From Pegoplata infirma (Eukaryota > Arthropoda > Insecta > Diptera > Anthomyiidae), in the NCBI GenBank assembly GCA_963921195.1, contig OY992538.1, positions 4,712,001-4,776,000 on the forward strand: a stretch of 64,000 nucleotides of DNA, read 5' to 3'. Within the stretch, counting starts at the first letter, position 1. Each line of letters opens with the position of its first letter. A model generated the notes under the pieces. It searched no databases and was not told where the DNA came from. It saw nothing but the letters and a program-made list of their open reading frames with translations. Below, in pieces: positions 21,597-32,232 of this stretch. Position numbers and translations under genes: made by a program.

Positions 21597-21861
21597 AAAA
21601 TAAATTGTATTGCACTGAAAGAATTTTGTTCATTACAGCTATAAAAACGTACATTGATTATATGAAAAAAAATCATTAGAAGTCAGCCAATGATGCCCTT
21701 AATAGAATCTATGAAACAAATTCATAGAAACCAGATGCCTATGAAAAAGTTCATAGGCTATGAAAAAAACAAAAAATTTTTTTTATTCTATTTTTATTTA
21801 TTTTATTATTTTTTTTAATTTATTTGCAATATTTTATTTTTAAAAATTTATTTATTTTTAA

Positions 21862-21940
21862 CTTATCCCTACAGAGATTCGAACACAAAACCAGTTGTTC
21901 GTGAAGCTTAGTCTCTAGCCACTGAGACAAAGTATTATAA
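21862..21940 (-). ncRNA. tRNA-like module, minus strand
   Basis: Minus strand: an A-box-like GTCTCAGTGGCTAGAGAC (21911-21928), and a B-box-like GTGTTCGAATCTC (21874-21886) with the TTCGAAT T-loop. Spacing between the boxes fits a tRNA. Stems are only partly complementary, so it is a relic or promoter rather than a tRNA gene. Confidence 0.5.
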
Positions 21941-22130
21941 ACATATAATAACACTTAAAATCCATTTTGTTTAATATTCTGCTTGAACATATTGAGCTTG
22001 TATCTATGATCTGCCACAATGTTCTACCAAAATATGTGTGTTTGAAGAAAACATTGTATTTGCAAAAAAAAAAAAATAACGAACATTATAAAACTAATTG
22101 TAAGTGTTAGTCGGCGAGGTTTTCCTCCTT

Positions 22131-22218
22131 GGTGGGCGCTGATAGCTAAGTCGCCGATTATAAATTTCCCAGCCGGTAGATCTTGCAACCCATGGGTTCG
22201 AATCCCGCCAGGGCAGCA
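22131..22218 (+). ncRNA. tRNA-like module, plus strand
   Basis: Contains GGTTCGAATCC (22195-22205), an exact match to the pol III B-box. GGGTTCGAATCCC can form the inner T-arm. TAGCTAAGTCG (22143-22153) fits an A-box. A tract of T follows at 22222-22231, as at pol III ends. The long gap between boxes (about 42 bp) recalls tRNAs with a long variable arm. A full cloverleaf is not convincing. Confidence 0.5.
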
Positions 22219-22297
22219 ATATTTTTTTTTTACGTATTTTTCTTATATTTTCTATATTTTCTTAATATATTTATTAAATTTTTTTAATTATTGTAAC

Positions 22298-23414
22298 CAG
22301 TGTTGCCAGAACTTAATAGTCAAAAACGGCTAATTCATTCGGAAAAGCGGCTAAAAAACGGCTAAAAAATGGCTAAAAAACGGCTAAAATATATATTTTA
22401 CTTTTTTAAGAAAAACTATTGTAAATTTATATTTTGTTTAATTTTTACACATAAAATTAAATAAAGGTATCTTTTGTTATACATTTTGTACGGTTTTGAC
22501 TTATTCTAGATAAAAACTAGAGTTCGAAACACTTTTTCAATGATTTAAATGTAAATTTAATGCAAGAACAAAAATAAAAAATTTTGGCTAGAAAAAAATT
22601 TTTTGAGTAAAAGATTTTTTTTAGTTATTTCTGTTTAAAAAAAATAAAGTAAAATTTTTTATTGAGTGCAAATATTTTTTTTTTTTGAGTTCGAAAATGT
22701 TTTTTAGTTTATTTATTTTTTGTAACGATAAGAACAGTGCGTACATTTTTTCTTGTTTTTCTTTTGAAAGTTAGCACGTGAATTCTGGGTAAAACATTTT
22801 ACTCCAGGGACCGTTTTCGCTGAATCCTGAGAAAAATGGCAAAAAATATATATACCAAGATTTAGCAACCCGTCTTTAATTTGAGTTTAGAACGTTAGCG
22901 TATTTTTAACAGAGAAATGGGCATCGCTAGATCGTCTAAGATTTAGTATAATGTTAATGGCATTAATATGACAAAAATATCCGTGGTTTGATACCAGACT
23001 GGGATTATTTAAAATTAAGATATATGAAAAACAAGTACAAAAAAACGGTTTAAAATCCAGCTGATGATAACACTATTACAGGAGTGTTTGAAACCGGTAC
23101 GAGAATACCAGAAATTCTGTAATTTTTGAAAATTAAATTTTCTTACACATTTTTTAAGTTTAACCTTGATATTATATAAAGTTGGAGCCTTTGCTTGATC
23201 TGTACTAACAAAAAACCAATTAATTCTTTATTTTAGTACAAAAAAATGCTATAAACTACTTTTAAATCAAAAAACTCAAAAATGGCTAAAAAACTGCTAA
23301 AATAATTTCGAAAATGGCTAAAAAAACGGCTAAGAGCTAAATGCATTTTTTTCCGGCTAAACGAGTTCAAAAGGAGCTAAATCTAGCCGGAAAATGGCTA
23401 AAATGGCAACACTG
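22298..23414. mobile_element. hAT element with subterminal GGCTAAAA repeats and 8-bp TSD
   Basis: Ends CAGTGTTGCCA and TGGCAACACTG. ATTGTAAC occurs on both sides (22290-22297 and 23415-23422). Subterminal regions carry many CGGCTAAAAA copies in one orientation on both sides. 1117 bp, no transposase. It lies inside the CACTGAAAGAATT element and is therefore younger. Confidence 0.92.
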
Positions 23415-23655
23415 ATTGTAACATTATTAAAAAAATTAATAGGCTTATTGATGACATTTTTTTCTATGAATAACATTCATTAGTTCTATGAATTTTTTCT
23501 TTGAATCTAACAAAATCTATAAATAAAATTCTATGAAATATTTCACAATACTAATGAATATTCATTCAGCCAATGAATTGTTTCATATATTCTATGAATT
23601 TGGTTTTATGAAATTTGTGCATAGATAATATGAACAATAATTCTTTCGGTGTGTA

Positions 23656-23802
23656 GGCTCATTTTCAATTAAATCGTTGTTTTAGTAACAAACAATTTAA
23701 TTGATTGACAAATTGTGTTGTTAAATAAAATATCAATTATTTTCTTTGTTAATATAATTAAATAGTTTGTTAATACAACGACGATTTAATTGAAAATGAG
23801 CC
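23656..23802. mobile_element. 147-bp MITE, TA target
   Basis: Ends GGCTCATTTTCAATTAAATC and GATTTAATTGAAAATGAGCC are perfect inverses, and the arms stay similar for about 55 bp. TA flanks both sides, as for Tc1/mariner-derived MITEs. It abuts the right end of the preceding TIR element. Confidence 0.88.
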
Positions 23803-23849
23803 TAAAATATGTTGGGATTGAAGAAAATTATGGTGGTTATACATTAGAT

Positions 23850-24123
23850 TCCTCTAGGCGCAACCTTGGGACAGTTAGAACGGGAGGAGCAAATTTAAAA
23901 AAAAAGTTATTTTTGTGTGGGAGCCTCCTTGGGAAGTAGAGTTACTTCCCAAAGGGGCATTTTACCCTCTAGAAGCATCTTCGAGGCATTTGTAGTTCTT
24001 TCGGTGGATTTTTACCCCTTCACGCCTCACTTTACAACCACTCCACCTTCCCAACTTTTTGGCTAAAAAATTTTTTTCACAAACCTCAAAAAATTGAGAC
24101 GGGGGGGGGGGGGGGGGGGGGGG
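23850..24123 (+). repeat. Diverged relative of the fold-back interior (59.3-60.1 kb), with G23
   Basis: AGTTAGAACGGGAGGAGCAA and TTTTGTGTGGGAGCCTCCTT resemble AGTTAGAGCGGTTGGAGCAA and GTTTTGTGTGGGAGCCCCCTT near 59965-60035. It ends in a G23 homopolymer at 24101-24123. It is probably a fragment of the same repeat family. Confidence 0.5.
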
Positions 24124-24243
24124 TGGTGTACCTGTAGCTAGTCCACCCTGTATTTATATAAAAATTTGTCCGTAAATTTGTCAAACAGCCTTCTTCGTAT
24201 AAAGTTATTTTCCCTTTTGCATTTATTTAAAAAAAATAATATA

Positions 24244-24422
24244 CAGTGTGCTATCGCTTATCCGAATAACTATTAATCTGATTATTTACGACAGATAAAG
24301 GTCGAAAAACATTAATTAGTACATATTTAGATACTCTTTTCCCGAGTCTGCTACATCCAGTTATTTGTACGGATTACGACCGAATTTATTTCGGACCGAA
24401 TTATTAAGTTTAATGACCACTG
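24244..24422. mobile_element. Possible pogo/Tc1-type MITE
   Basis: The left end CAGTGTGCTATCGCTTATCC is preceded by TA. The right end (reverse complement) begins CAGTGGTCATTAAACTTAAT. CAGTG ends and the TTATCCGAATAA theme recall pogo/Tigger-like MITEs. The right flank is not TA, so the boundary or call may be wrong. Confidence 0.45.
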
Positions 24423-24429
24423 TTTTAGA

Positions 24430-24860
24430 AGATTTAAAAAGTGCTAAATTGCTTTTTAAAGCCCTCTTAGCATCAAAATTTTCTAAAAATTACTTTTGTC
24501 AGAAAGTTTTTTTTTGCTGGATATTTCTACATTAATTTCAAATTTCTAAAACCATCATTGCTGGAGATGGAAAGTCCAAAGGTACGATTTTTACCCTTTG
24601 TACCATATTAAAATCTGAATTTCCAAGAAGTACTTTTTTTCGACTGTAGGATCCAACATTTCAAGATTCTAAGACCATTATTTCAGAAAAAAAAGAATCG
24701 AAATTTCCAGAAAGTCTTTTTTGGGAAAGTTTTTTCGTTTACGGTAGGACCACCCAAATTTTAAGTTTCTAGGATCATTATTTCTAGAAACATAAGAGGT
24801 ACCAAAGTACACTTTTTTATCCTATTAGAATTTTTAAATACCCAAAAATATCAATAGGAA
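24430..24860 (+). repeat. Three diverged tandem units of about 100-120 bp
   Basis: The phrase TTTCTARGACCATTATTTC recurs near 24542, 24662 and 24765. It is followed each time by AAAGTAC/CTTTTTTT motifs. A related block lies at 56830-57140. Non-coding. Confidence 0.5.
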
Positions 24861-25620
24861 TTCAGAACAATTAATATATGAACGTTTATAAGCTGATATC
24901 AATTTCATTATTATTTTGGAAAATATAAAAGTAGCTTCATTCGATTTTATAAAAAAATATTATCCTAGTCGACCCCTGCATTCAATTTTTCGCATTAGCT
25001 AGACCACACTTTACATTCATATAAGACACACTATTTGTGGCTTGTTTCATAATGGCTGCGCGAAGCGAATCACGTAACATAACAGAGATAATAGCATTCA
25101 TAAATATTTTGGAAATTTTGTTTTCTTAAATCATTCTCTATCTTTTAAATTAAAGAAAGAAAACAAAAAACAATAAGCTAAACATTTAAATGATGATAAT
25201 GAAGTTTTCAAAACCTTTTAAATCAAGGAAGACAATGAATGGTCTTTTGGGGTTTGTTATTCAAGTATTGGTTTGTTAATTTATTTTTAAAGATTCCAAG
25301 TTTTGAAAAAATCTAACATACATAAAGTATTAATTGTTTGATTTAAGGGCTGATTTATTTAGTGCGAATCATATTTTTTTAAACGTGTTGTGATATTGGT
25401 GCCTCTGTACAATTTTTAGGTACTAAGTTTGTGGTTCTTATACATCGTGTGTCCCGATATTTATAAAGGTAACTGGAAAGCTTTGATAAAAGCTTCGTAT
25501 AATCGAATTGAATTGCTTAAGCTGCTGAAAAGGCAAATTAATTTCGGAGTCGGAAACCGATAATCCATGACACGAAGACGAAAAACATGCGGATTATCAG
25601 ATCATCATTCAAATGGAAGA
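24861..25620. other. AT-rich stretch, no gene
   Basis: No termini, frames or RNA motifs that I can support before LINE-A begins near 25625. Confidence 0.5.
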
Positions 25621-26960
25621 TATCCCAGAGAAAGGACTTTGAGGTCCGTTGTGATACCACAGGACTGTAATAGGTTCCCGTACTAGTCCCTGCCGTTAAG
25701 CCAATTTGAGCTTCCTTTGAAACTCATAAGATATTGAATATAGACATCCCAGAAATTACAAAAATCGTGTAACTTCCTGGATCCCAGTGAAGTCTCTGAA
25801 CAGAAAAAGCCGGGGAATGGCTAATGAAGTGTTCGATAGTTTCCAACTCGTCTTCACTAATGCAACTCCGGCAAGTATCATTTGACGGCACATTAAACCG
25901 ATCTACGTGGTTCTCTATAAGACAGTGACCGGTAATTATAGCAGCCACTGTCGAAATCTCTCCTCTTGGAAGCGATATCAGCACACTTGTGGTCGCTTGC
26001 CAGGACCACAGTATGGTGGTATAGTTTTTAGTACATAATTATCATCGCTGCCTAGTGTATGTGTACCTCTAAGTGTGAGCTTTTGTGCGTGGATTTATGT
26101 TGTTTGTTTACGTTTTGTATAAAACGTCAAAAGTTACACCGTGTGCTGTCACTAATACTTACACACATCAAATGCACCTCTGTGAACCTACTACTCATGT
26201 ACTGTGGCCAGGACATTCCAGTTCTGTTGAAACCTGTAGGGTTGTTCCCAGTCTTGCAAGCTCATCGGCTTTGCGATTTTCTGGAATGTCTCTGTGCCCT
26301 AAACCTATATGAGTCGTATGTTAAACTGCTTAGCCATCTCGTTTAAAGACGGAAGTTAAGGCAGTTTAAGGCAAATCTTGTGTTCAGAAACATTGACTCC
26401 ATTGATTTGACTGTCATCTCTGTTTTGTAAATACTGCAATGATCTGGAAATCTTTCAGTTAGGCTCAACGCAAGCTCCGAATAGTCTTCAAAGTCCACTT
26501 GTTCGTGCAGCCTCGATCTATTCGTGTAAAAATTTATGGAGGCTCCAAGACTCCCTGGATGGTATCATATTGGTAAAGTGGCGCTCAAAAAGGCTCATAG
26601 AGAGAGTGCACATTTTGTGGAATTGTTGTCTTCTTCAAGATCGCGCTATGGCCATAGTCGCTGCTCATCCATTGCAGTGTGCTACTAAGTCGAATTTCCG
26701 ACGTAGCCGCATACTGCCTACCCAATATGTCCAATGCTATCAGGTTAAGAAGGATTTCTAATGCAGCCGTAGGTGTAGTACGAAGAGCACGAGTGATGCT
26801 CTTCTCTACAACGACGTCATTCTTTGTACCTTCGTGATAAAGACACAGTTCCCTTTTGTCTCTAATGCAGGCCACCAGACTATGATTCCGTACAGCAAAA
26901 TTGAATGCAACACTGTTGAATAAATCAAATGAACGACTTTAAGGCTAAAACCCCATTGTT

Positions 26961-27626
26961 TCCCTGTTGTCAACATCATCGAGCCATCCTCAGTGCCACA
27001 TCAGAGTTGAGGACAGTTTTACATAAATTTTCAAAATGTCCCCACTCAAAGTCAGCAGTATTCATGGCATGCTGACTTTTTAGGGATATGTCACCTAAGA
27101 CTTCATTCGGTAAATGTTTGATATAGGCCATACGCAAATACAACAAAATTTCGGATTTCCTTTAGTTTTTAATTTTATCCATTTTCCTTTATAAATTATC
27201 TTTCTCATATATAGAAAAAACTTTTCTCCTTTTTTAGTCCCAACTGGATTTGAACCTGGAACCTCCAGTTTAGTAGTCCCACACCTAACTACTTGTTCCA
27301 AACTTTATTTTGAAAATTGTTTGTCTATTTATTACTTTTTGTGAGATTTTGATTTTATTTTCAATAAATCGGTAATATTGCCATAAGTTTCTTTGAAATT
27401 GAAGAGTTGTCCTGATTTTAAATTCTAATTTAAAATACTGCTATCCTGAAGTCATTATCGATGTCTAAGAGGAATTGTCAAAACTCTGAAAACACACATT
27501 CATTGTTGACAATATTAGGGCATGTCATCAAATATTTCACCTATGATTGGCCAGAACCTGAAGACATTTTCTAAAGGAATCACTATGTAAATTTTCTCAC
27601 AATCAGTGACACATTTTCCAACTGGG
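26961..27626 (-). mobile_element. CCCAGTTGG TIR element, copy 3
   Basis: Ends CCCTGTTG and CCAACTGGG, inserted in the RT-thumb part of LINE-A. Flanks share TTTC (or GTTTC when one terminal base is shared). CATCGAGCCATCCTCAGTG lies near the left end. A minus-strand B-box GGTTCAAATCC is at 27246-27256, with anticodon-like loop CTACTAA. The 666-bp copy is slightly shorter than copies 1 and 2 through internal deletions. Confidence 0.8.
27235..27302 (-). ncRNA. tRNA-like module inside TIR element copy 3
   Basis: Minus strand: TAGTTAGGTGTGGGACTACT, then GGAGGTTCCAGGTTCAAATC. It keeps the B-box and D-arm-like sequence in the same spacing as copies 1 and 2, so the module is part of the family rather than a chance match. 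Confidence 0.45.
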
Positions 27627-28150
27627 TTTCTAATGGCCCTTTTACGGGAATATTAACAATCGTTGCTTTTCTCACCAGTTCTTCAATATTACGCCTGAAA
27701 TTCAACTTCCTATCTAGAAATACTCCTAAACACTTGGATCCATCTCAGAAGGCGATTTCAGTGCCTTCCAGAAAAATAGGATCAAAATCAGGGATCTTAA
27801 TTTTCCTTGTAAACGAGATAAGCTCTGTTTTCCTTGGATTAACTCCCAGACCACAGCCTCTAGCCCATTAAGACAGATTTTTCAGAAATTCTAAAGAGTG
27901 TCCCTCAATGTTGGCAGATACTTTCCGTTTACCGCTATCGCGACATCGTCAACATATACGACAACATGACAACCACGTGCTTCTAGAGAGAGCATCATTG
28001 AATTCAGTGCCAGGTTCCAAAGAAGCGGCGAAGGAACACCTACCAGTAGTGTGCCCCTATTGACAAATCGAGATATGACAGAAGCTCCAAATTCAGACCT
28101 CTATTGGAAAGAAGATTTTCTATCATTCAAACGATCCCACGTTTCACTCC

Positions 28151-30047
28151 CAGACTAGATAATGCCACAATTATCGAGTCTGAGATGACATTATTAAGTA
28201 ATCAATAACTCATGAAGAATGGTTTGAATTATTACGATAAATTTTTCGCTCGCTTTGGATTGACAACAAAATTTCATTGTTACCGATCCGAAAACCTGGA
28301 AATCGGAAATAATACCCATCGCATTACAAAAATAAATTAATTTGATTCACATTTTTGTATTTAAAACATTTTTCAATTATTAGTAGCCAACTACCGTTAT
28401 TTTAGGGCGTATCAATATCTTAACTTTTAAATATCATTCGGTTTATTGGGTTACTTTTTTTTCCAATACAATTTCAATACATTGAACTCTGCTAACCATA
28501 ATCCAAAGTCACGAGATGTTTGATTGAAGAAAAAAAACTATAATCATAAACACATTCTCTATGCCGATACAAGACCAACCTTCAAAGATGTCAATAATCT
28601 CTGACAATAAAAATAAAAAAACCAAACTTGAATTGTTCAAACACCAACCCACACAGGAGTCATAAAACATTGGAACACAAAAAAAACTAAACACATATGC
28701 ATGTAAATTCATTAAGAACAGAACAAACAAGTCGGAAAAGATGGAATACAATAATACAAAAATCATAAACAAAAAAATAAATCTTCAATTCCATCAGTAT
28801 AATAATTATTTTTATCAATAGGAAAACCAGTCTGGATATAAAGGAACACAACACAAAAAAAAAAAAATATGAAACGAGACAATACTGACCTCACCCACTA
28901 CTTGTTAGTAGAGCGTGCGAAACGCGCATATCAAGCGCGCCCTCTAAAAACAAACCAAACCATATTGAAACAAGCATACAAACAGACACCAAAAATCATC
29001 ATCATCTTCACAGAGTTTTTTTGTGGGAAACAAGTTTTATTATTATTAGTATTTTTGTATTTTAAGCGAACTGGATTTGAACTTTGGTAATGATATTTCG
29101 TCTGTCTTGTTTTTTTTGTTTTGTATATGTTAAAACCAAATGCCTGGATGGCTGGTTGGAGGCTGGGTTGCTTAGTTTTGATAGTTAACCAACCTGTGTG
29201 CCTGTGTATCCATGCTTGAAGAGCAGCTAAGGCAAACACAAAGCTGATCCCAGTTATCCAAAACCACTAAGCATCGTCATCATCTGCAGCAATATCCAGT
29301 CCAATACAAGTAATAATAACACATTAGGTCAAGGATTCTCTACCGGTTCCTGGCGCTTTGTTTTGAGTTTGGTGTGGTGTGGTGGTCGTATTGACGCTCC
29401 TGAAAAACATGTTTTTATTTTTCTCTCTCTTCTGTTTTTTAGAGTAGCTGTTTGTGACCAAACAGCCCAACAGACAGGAATTAACTTGCAAGTACATTAA
29501 TACAAAAACACAAACGTACATTCATCTATCTGTACATATTCTGATCAACGAAATATGAATGTGTGTGGTTCTTGTTGTGGTACATAAAATTTTTTTTGAA
29601 AAGCTTGAACCAGAATCAAATCAAAACAAAAGCACTTGTACTTCCACTTCCACTTGTGCTAAGAAAGAAATATAAAGCCGGCTTAGTTGTATGTAAGTAA
29701 TAAATACTTACGACAAGTAAGTAGTATATGTATTTAATATGTAACTAGATATGTAGTATATTGGGACGGAGCGATTACTTTTTTAATGGTTGAAAATTTG
29801 TGTAGGCGTAAGAGTTTGACAGGCTTATTTTAAAAAAGCTTAAGTTTAACTACAGTATTTTTTTTCAGCGACATTCCTTTTAAATTTAATTCCCCCGGAA
29901 AGCAATTAACTACTGCCTTTCTTCCAAAAACGTTTTTTTCCAGTCAGAGGTCTCTCGTAGCTTTAAACGAGAACTAGTTCTTCCAAATCCATAAAAGGGT
30001 GCTTGCTAACCTTAGAAACTAACATCCAATTGCAAAATTGATTACAA
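28151..30047. other. AT-rich stretch, no gene
   Basis: Open frames of 60-100 codons here are low in complexity and lack motifs. There are pyrimidine-rich and CAA-rich tracts. It may be host intergenic or intronic DNA. No TE termini recognised. Confidence 0.5.
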
Positions 30048-30672
30048 CCCAGTTAGCAATGTCCTCGAGCCATCCTCAGTGATGGCGCGGTGACATGCCA
30101 GAGTCACTGCTGACATCCACACGGGATCTCTATATACTGAGCTTAGGACAGTTTCATATAAATTTTCAGGGCATGCTGACTTTCTGGCGACATGTCATCT
30201 AAGAGTTATTTGGGGAAATGTCTGATATAGTCATACGAAAATACAAAAAATGTTCGTATTTCCTTAAGTTTTTACCTTTATCCATTTTCCTTTAGAAATT
30301 GAAAGAGTTTAAACCTGGAACATCCTGTTTATTAGTCCCACACCTACTACTTTCCAAACTTTATTTCAAAATTGTTTGTCTATTTATCACTTTTATAGCA
30401 CTTGCAAGATTTTGATTTTATTTTAAATAAATCAATAATGCTGCCTTCTATTTCTTGGGAATTAAAGAGTTGCCCAGATTTAAAATTCTTATTTAATATA
30501 CTGCTATCCTGAAGACTTTTCTTTATCGATGGCTTAGAGGAATTGTCCACACTCTTAAAACAGATATTCAATGTTGACAATGTTAGGACATGACATGATT
30601 TGTTAGAACCTGAAGACATTTCTTCAAGGAAAAACTATGTAAATTTTCTCAGTGACACATTTTCCAACTGGG
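30048..30672 (-). mobile_element. CCCAGTTGG TIR element, copy 4 (degraded)
   Basis: Ends CCCAGTTAG and CCAACTGGG, with AA on both sides. GTCCTCGAGCCATCCTCAGT follows the left end. The tRNA-like module is damaged (B-box region AGAGTTTAAACC at 30304-30315). It is shorter (625 bp) than the other copies. LINE-D sequence starts just to its right. Confidence 0.75.
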
Positions 30673-30689
30673 AATTCATTTTATGTCCC

Positions 30690-31200
30690 AACAATCGAAT
30701 TACAATTGTAGCGGTTGTGTGGTGACTCAAAAAGCTCTTAGAAGCTTTTGTAACAAGTCAAAAGTAGTTTTCGAATACTTCGAGAACTTTTAAAATTTAC
30801 GGAGTATGAACAATGTGAACCTAATATGTGTGTCAGGTCACATAGGTATTCAAGGGAATGAGAGAGCGGAGTGATCACCAGGTACTGCCTTAAAGGTTAC
30901 CATAGAATGAAAATGGGACTCATCTCGGATGACAGCTGCAGGAGGTACGATGAACCTAACACCGAGGAAACGGCCAAAAATTCTTCGCCACTGTCCTGCT
31001 TTTACTAGAACCTGCCTACCATATTCGACAGACATGTCTTCGAGACCTTGAAAACGGTTTTGAATATCAACCTAAGGCAAACAATACAATTCGCGTTGAG
31101 AACAAATTCGTTCTATCAGCGTCGCTAAGGATTATTGTGGTTTCGCGATGGACTATCCGGTCTATGTGAGGAGTCTTTGACACCTCTAAACTAACCCCTA
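30690..31200 (+). mobile_element. LINE-D copy, plus strand
   Basis: Encodes a worn RNase H C-terminal part (QKALRSFCNKSKVVFEYFEN, then CVSGHIGIQGNERAE), and then a Cys/His tail DDSCRRYDEPNTEETAKN. The 3' end region TTGTGGTTTCGCGATGGAC...GGTCTATGTGAGG matches the reverse of 34060-34100 and 38160-38210. It is frameshifted. Confidence 0.75.
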
Positions 31201-31821
31201 AACGGGCTGTTTTGATAATGTGGGGTCGAATCAAAGCCTAGTGCTTTTGGGTTTCGGTGATGACTTTTCTTTGTTTATTATAAGTTTTATCAGAGATCCC
31301 ACTATTTGCCTTGGTTAACGTGGATCACACCTTAAAAGGGGTTTTGTCTCAATTTGAGGGCTCTGCAAGGTTCTGTTCTTTTTCCTACTCTAGTGCCGGG
31401 CAATGGCAGATAAGTTGTTCTATAGTTTCCAACTCCTCTTCATCCATGCAACTCCGGCAAAGGTCATTCGACGGCACATTTAACCGCTCTGCGTGCTTCC
31501 CTATATGATAGAGTCTGGTAACTACAGCAACCACCGTCGAAATCTCTTCTCTTGGAAGCAATATCAGCTCACTTGTGCACATTTGATTAAGAGAAGGCAA
31601 AATCTGTCGTGTAGACTCACACGTCCATTCATGTGCCCATCTCCGACTAGTCTCCGTCGCGGAACAAAATCGTAGATTTTTCATGCCAGATTATAGGGGC
31701 ATACCAACACATTCCAATTCCGTTCGAATCTGTAAGGTAGTTCCCAGTTTTGTAAGCTCATCGGCTTTGCAATTCCCTAGACTGTCTCTATGCCCTGGGT
31801 ATGTCAAGCTGCTTGGCCATC

Positions 31822-32085
31822 TCATTTAAAGCGGCAGTTAAGGGTATATATTGTTTTCAGAAACATTGACTCTAGGGACTTGACCGGGGCTTGACTGTCG
31901 GAACAGATGTAGACATTGTAACTCAACCAGTCAGCCACTTCCTTTATTACCAGCATATCTGCCTGTTTAATCATTACATCAAGCCTCAATCCAAGCTCTT
32001 CCGAGTAGAATCCGAAGACCACTTGTTCTTTCGATTCATCTGTGTACAAATTTATGGAGGCTCCACTACCCGGATTGCCTCCCAT
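31822..32085 (-). pseudogene. LINE-A RNase H fragment
   Basis: An 87-codon frame with GSGASINLYTDESKEQVVFG at about residues 6-25, the first RNase H strand with catalytic Asp. KQADMLVIKEVADWL lies at about 41-55, where the family usually has Q/F-AEMLAIKE (a Glu position, here Asp). SDSQAPVKSLESMFL at about 63-77 holds the third catalytic Asp. In LINEs this domain removes the RNA strand after first-strand synthesis. The C-terminal third is out of frame. Confidence 0.82.
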
Positions 32086-32232
32086 CCAAAACCCCCTGGA
32101 TGGTATTACAGTGTTATAGTAGCGCTCAACAGGAAAATCATGAAGGGACCACAGTCCATATTTTGTGGCGATATCTTTTCATAATCGCGCAGTGTGCTAT
32201 TAAGTCGAATTGCCAACGTTGCCGTATACGGT

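Larger units (their letters stand above)
21613..23653. mobile_element. TIR element (CACTGAAAGAATT ends) with two tRNA-like modules
   Basis: The left end CACTGAAAGAATTTTGTTCA and the right end (reverse complement) CACCGAAAGAATTATTGTTCA agree over 20 positions with few differences. Sequence next to the ends is full of TTCATAGA/TCTATGAA motifs. It holds two tRNA-like blocks in opposite orientation (21862-21940 minus, 22131-22218 plus) and a nested hAT (22298-23414). Without the hAT it is about 0.9 kb. No protein. The superfamily is not clear from the termini. Confidence 0.7.
25625..28150 (-). mobile_element. LINE-A copy 2, split by a CCCAGTTGG element
   Basis: Minus strand. The 5' part (27640-28150) covers the RT palm and thumb, much mutated. 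After the insert, the thumb/RALRTTPTAALEILL region continues at 26600-26960, then a strongly altered RNase H stretch (about 26040-26560). The Cys/His tail at 25724-25984 shows GEISTVAAIITGHCLIENHV and CRSCISEDELETIEHFISHS. Sequence at 25985-26200 differs from other copies and may be a further insert. The 3' end is cut near 25625, short of the CATAACCTAA end. Confidence 0.85.

Noticed and set aside
22131..22218. Functional tRNA gene
   Set aside because: The B-box is perfect, but no acceptor stem or complete cloverleaf can be drawn, and the block is inside a TIR element.
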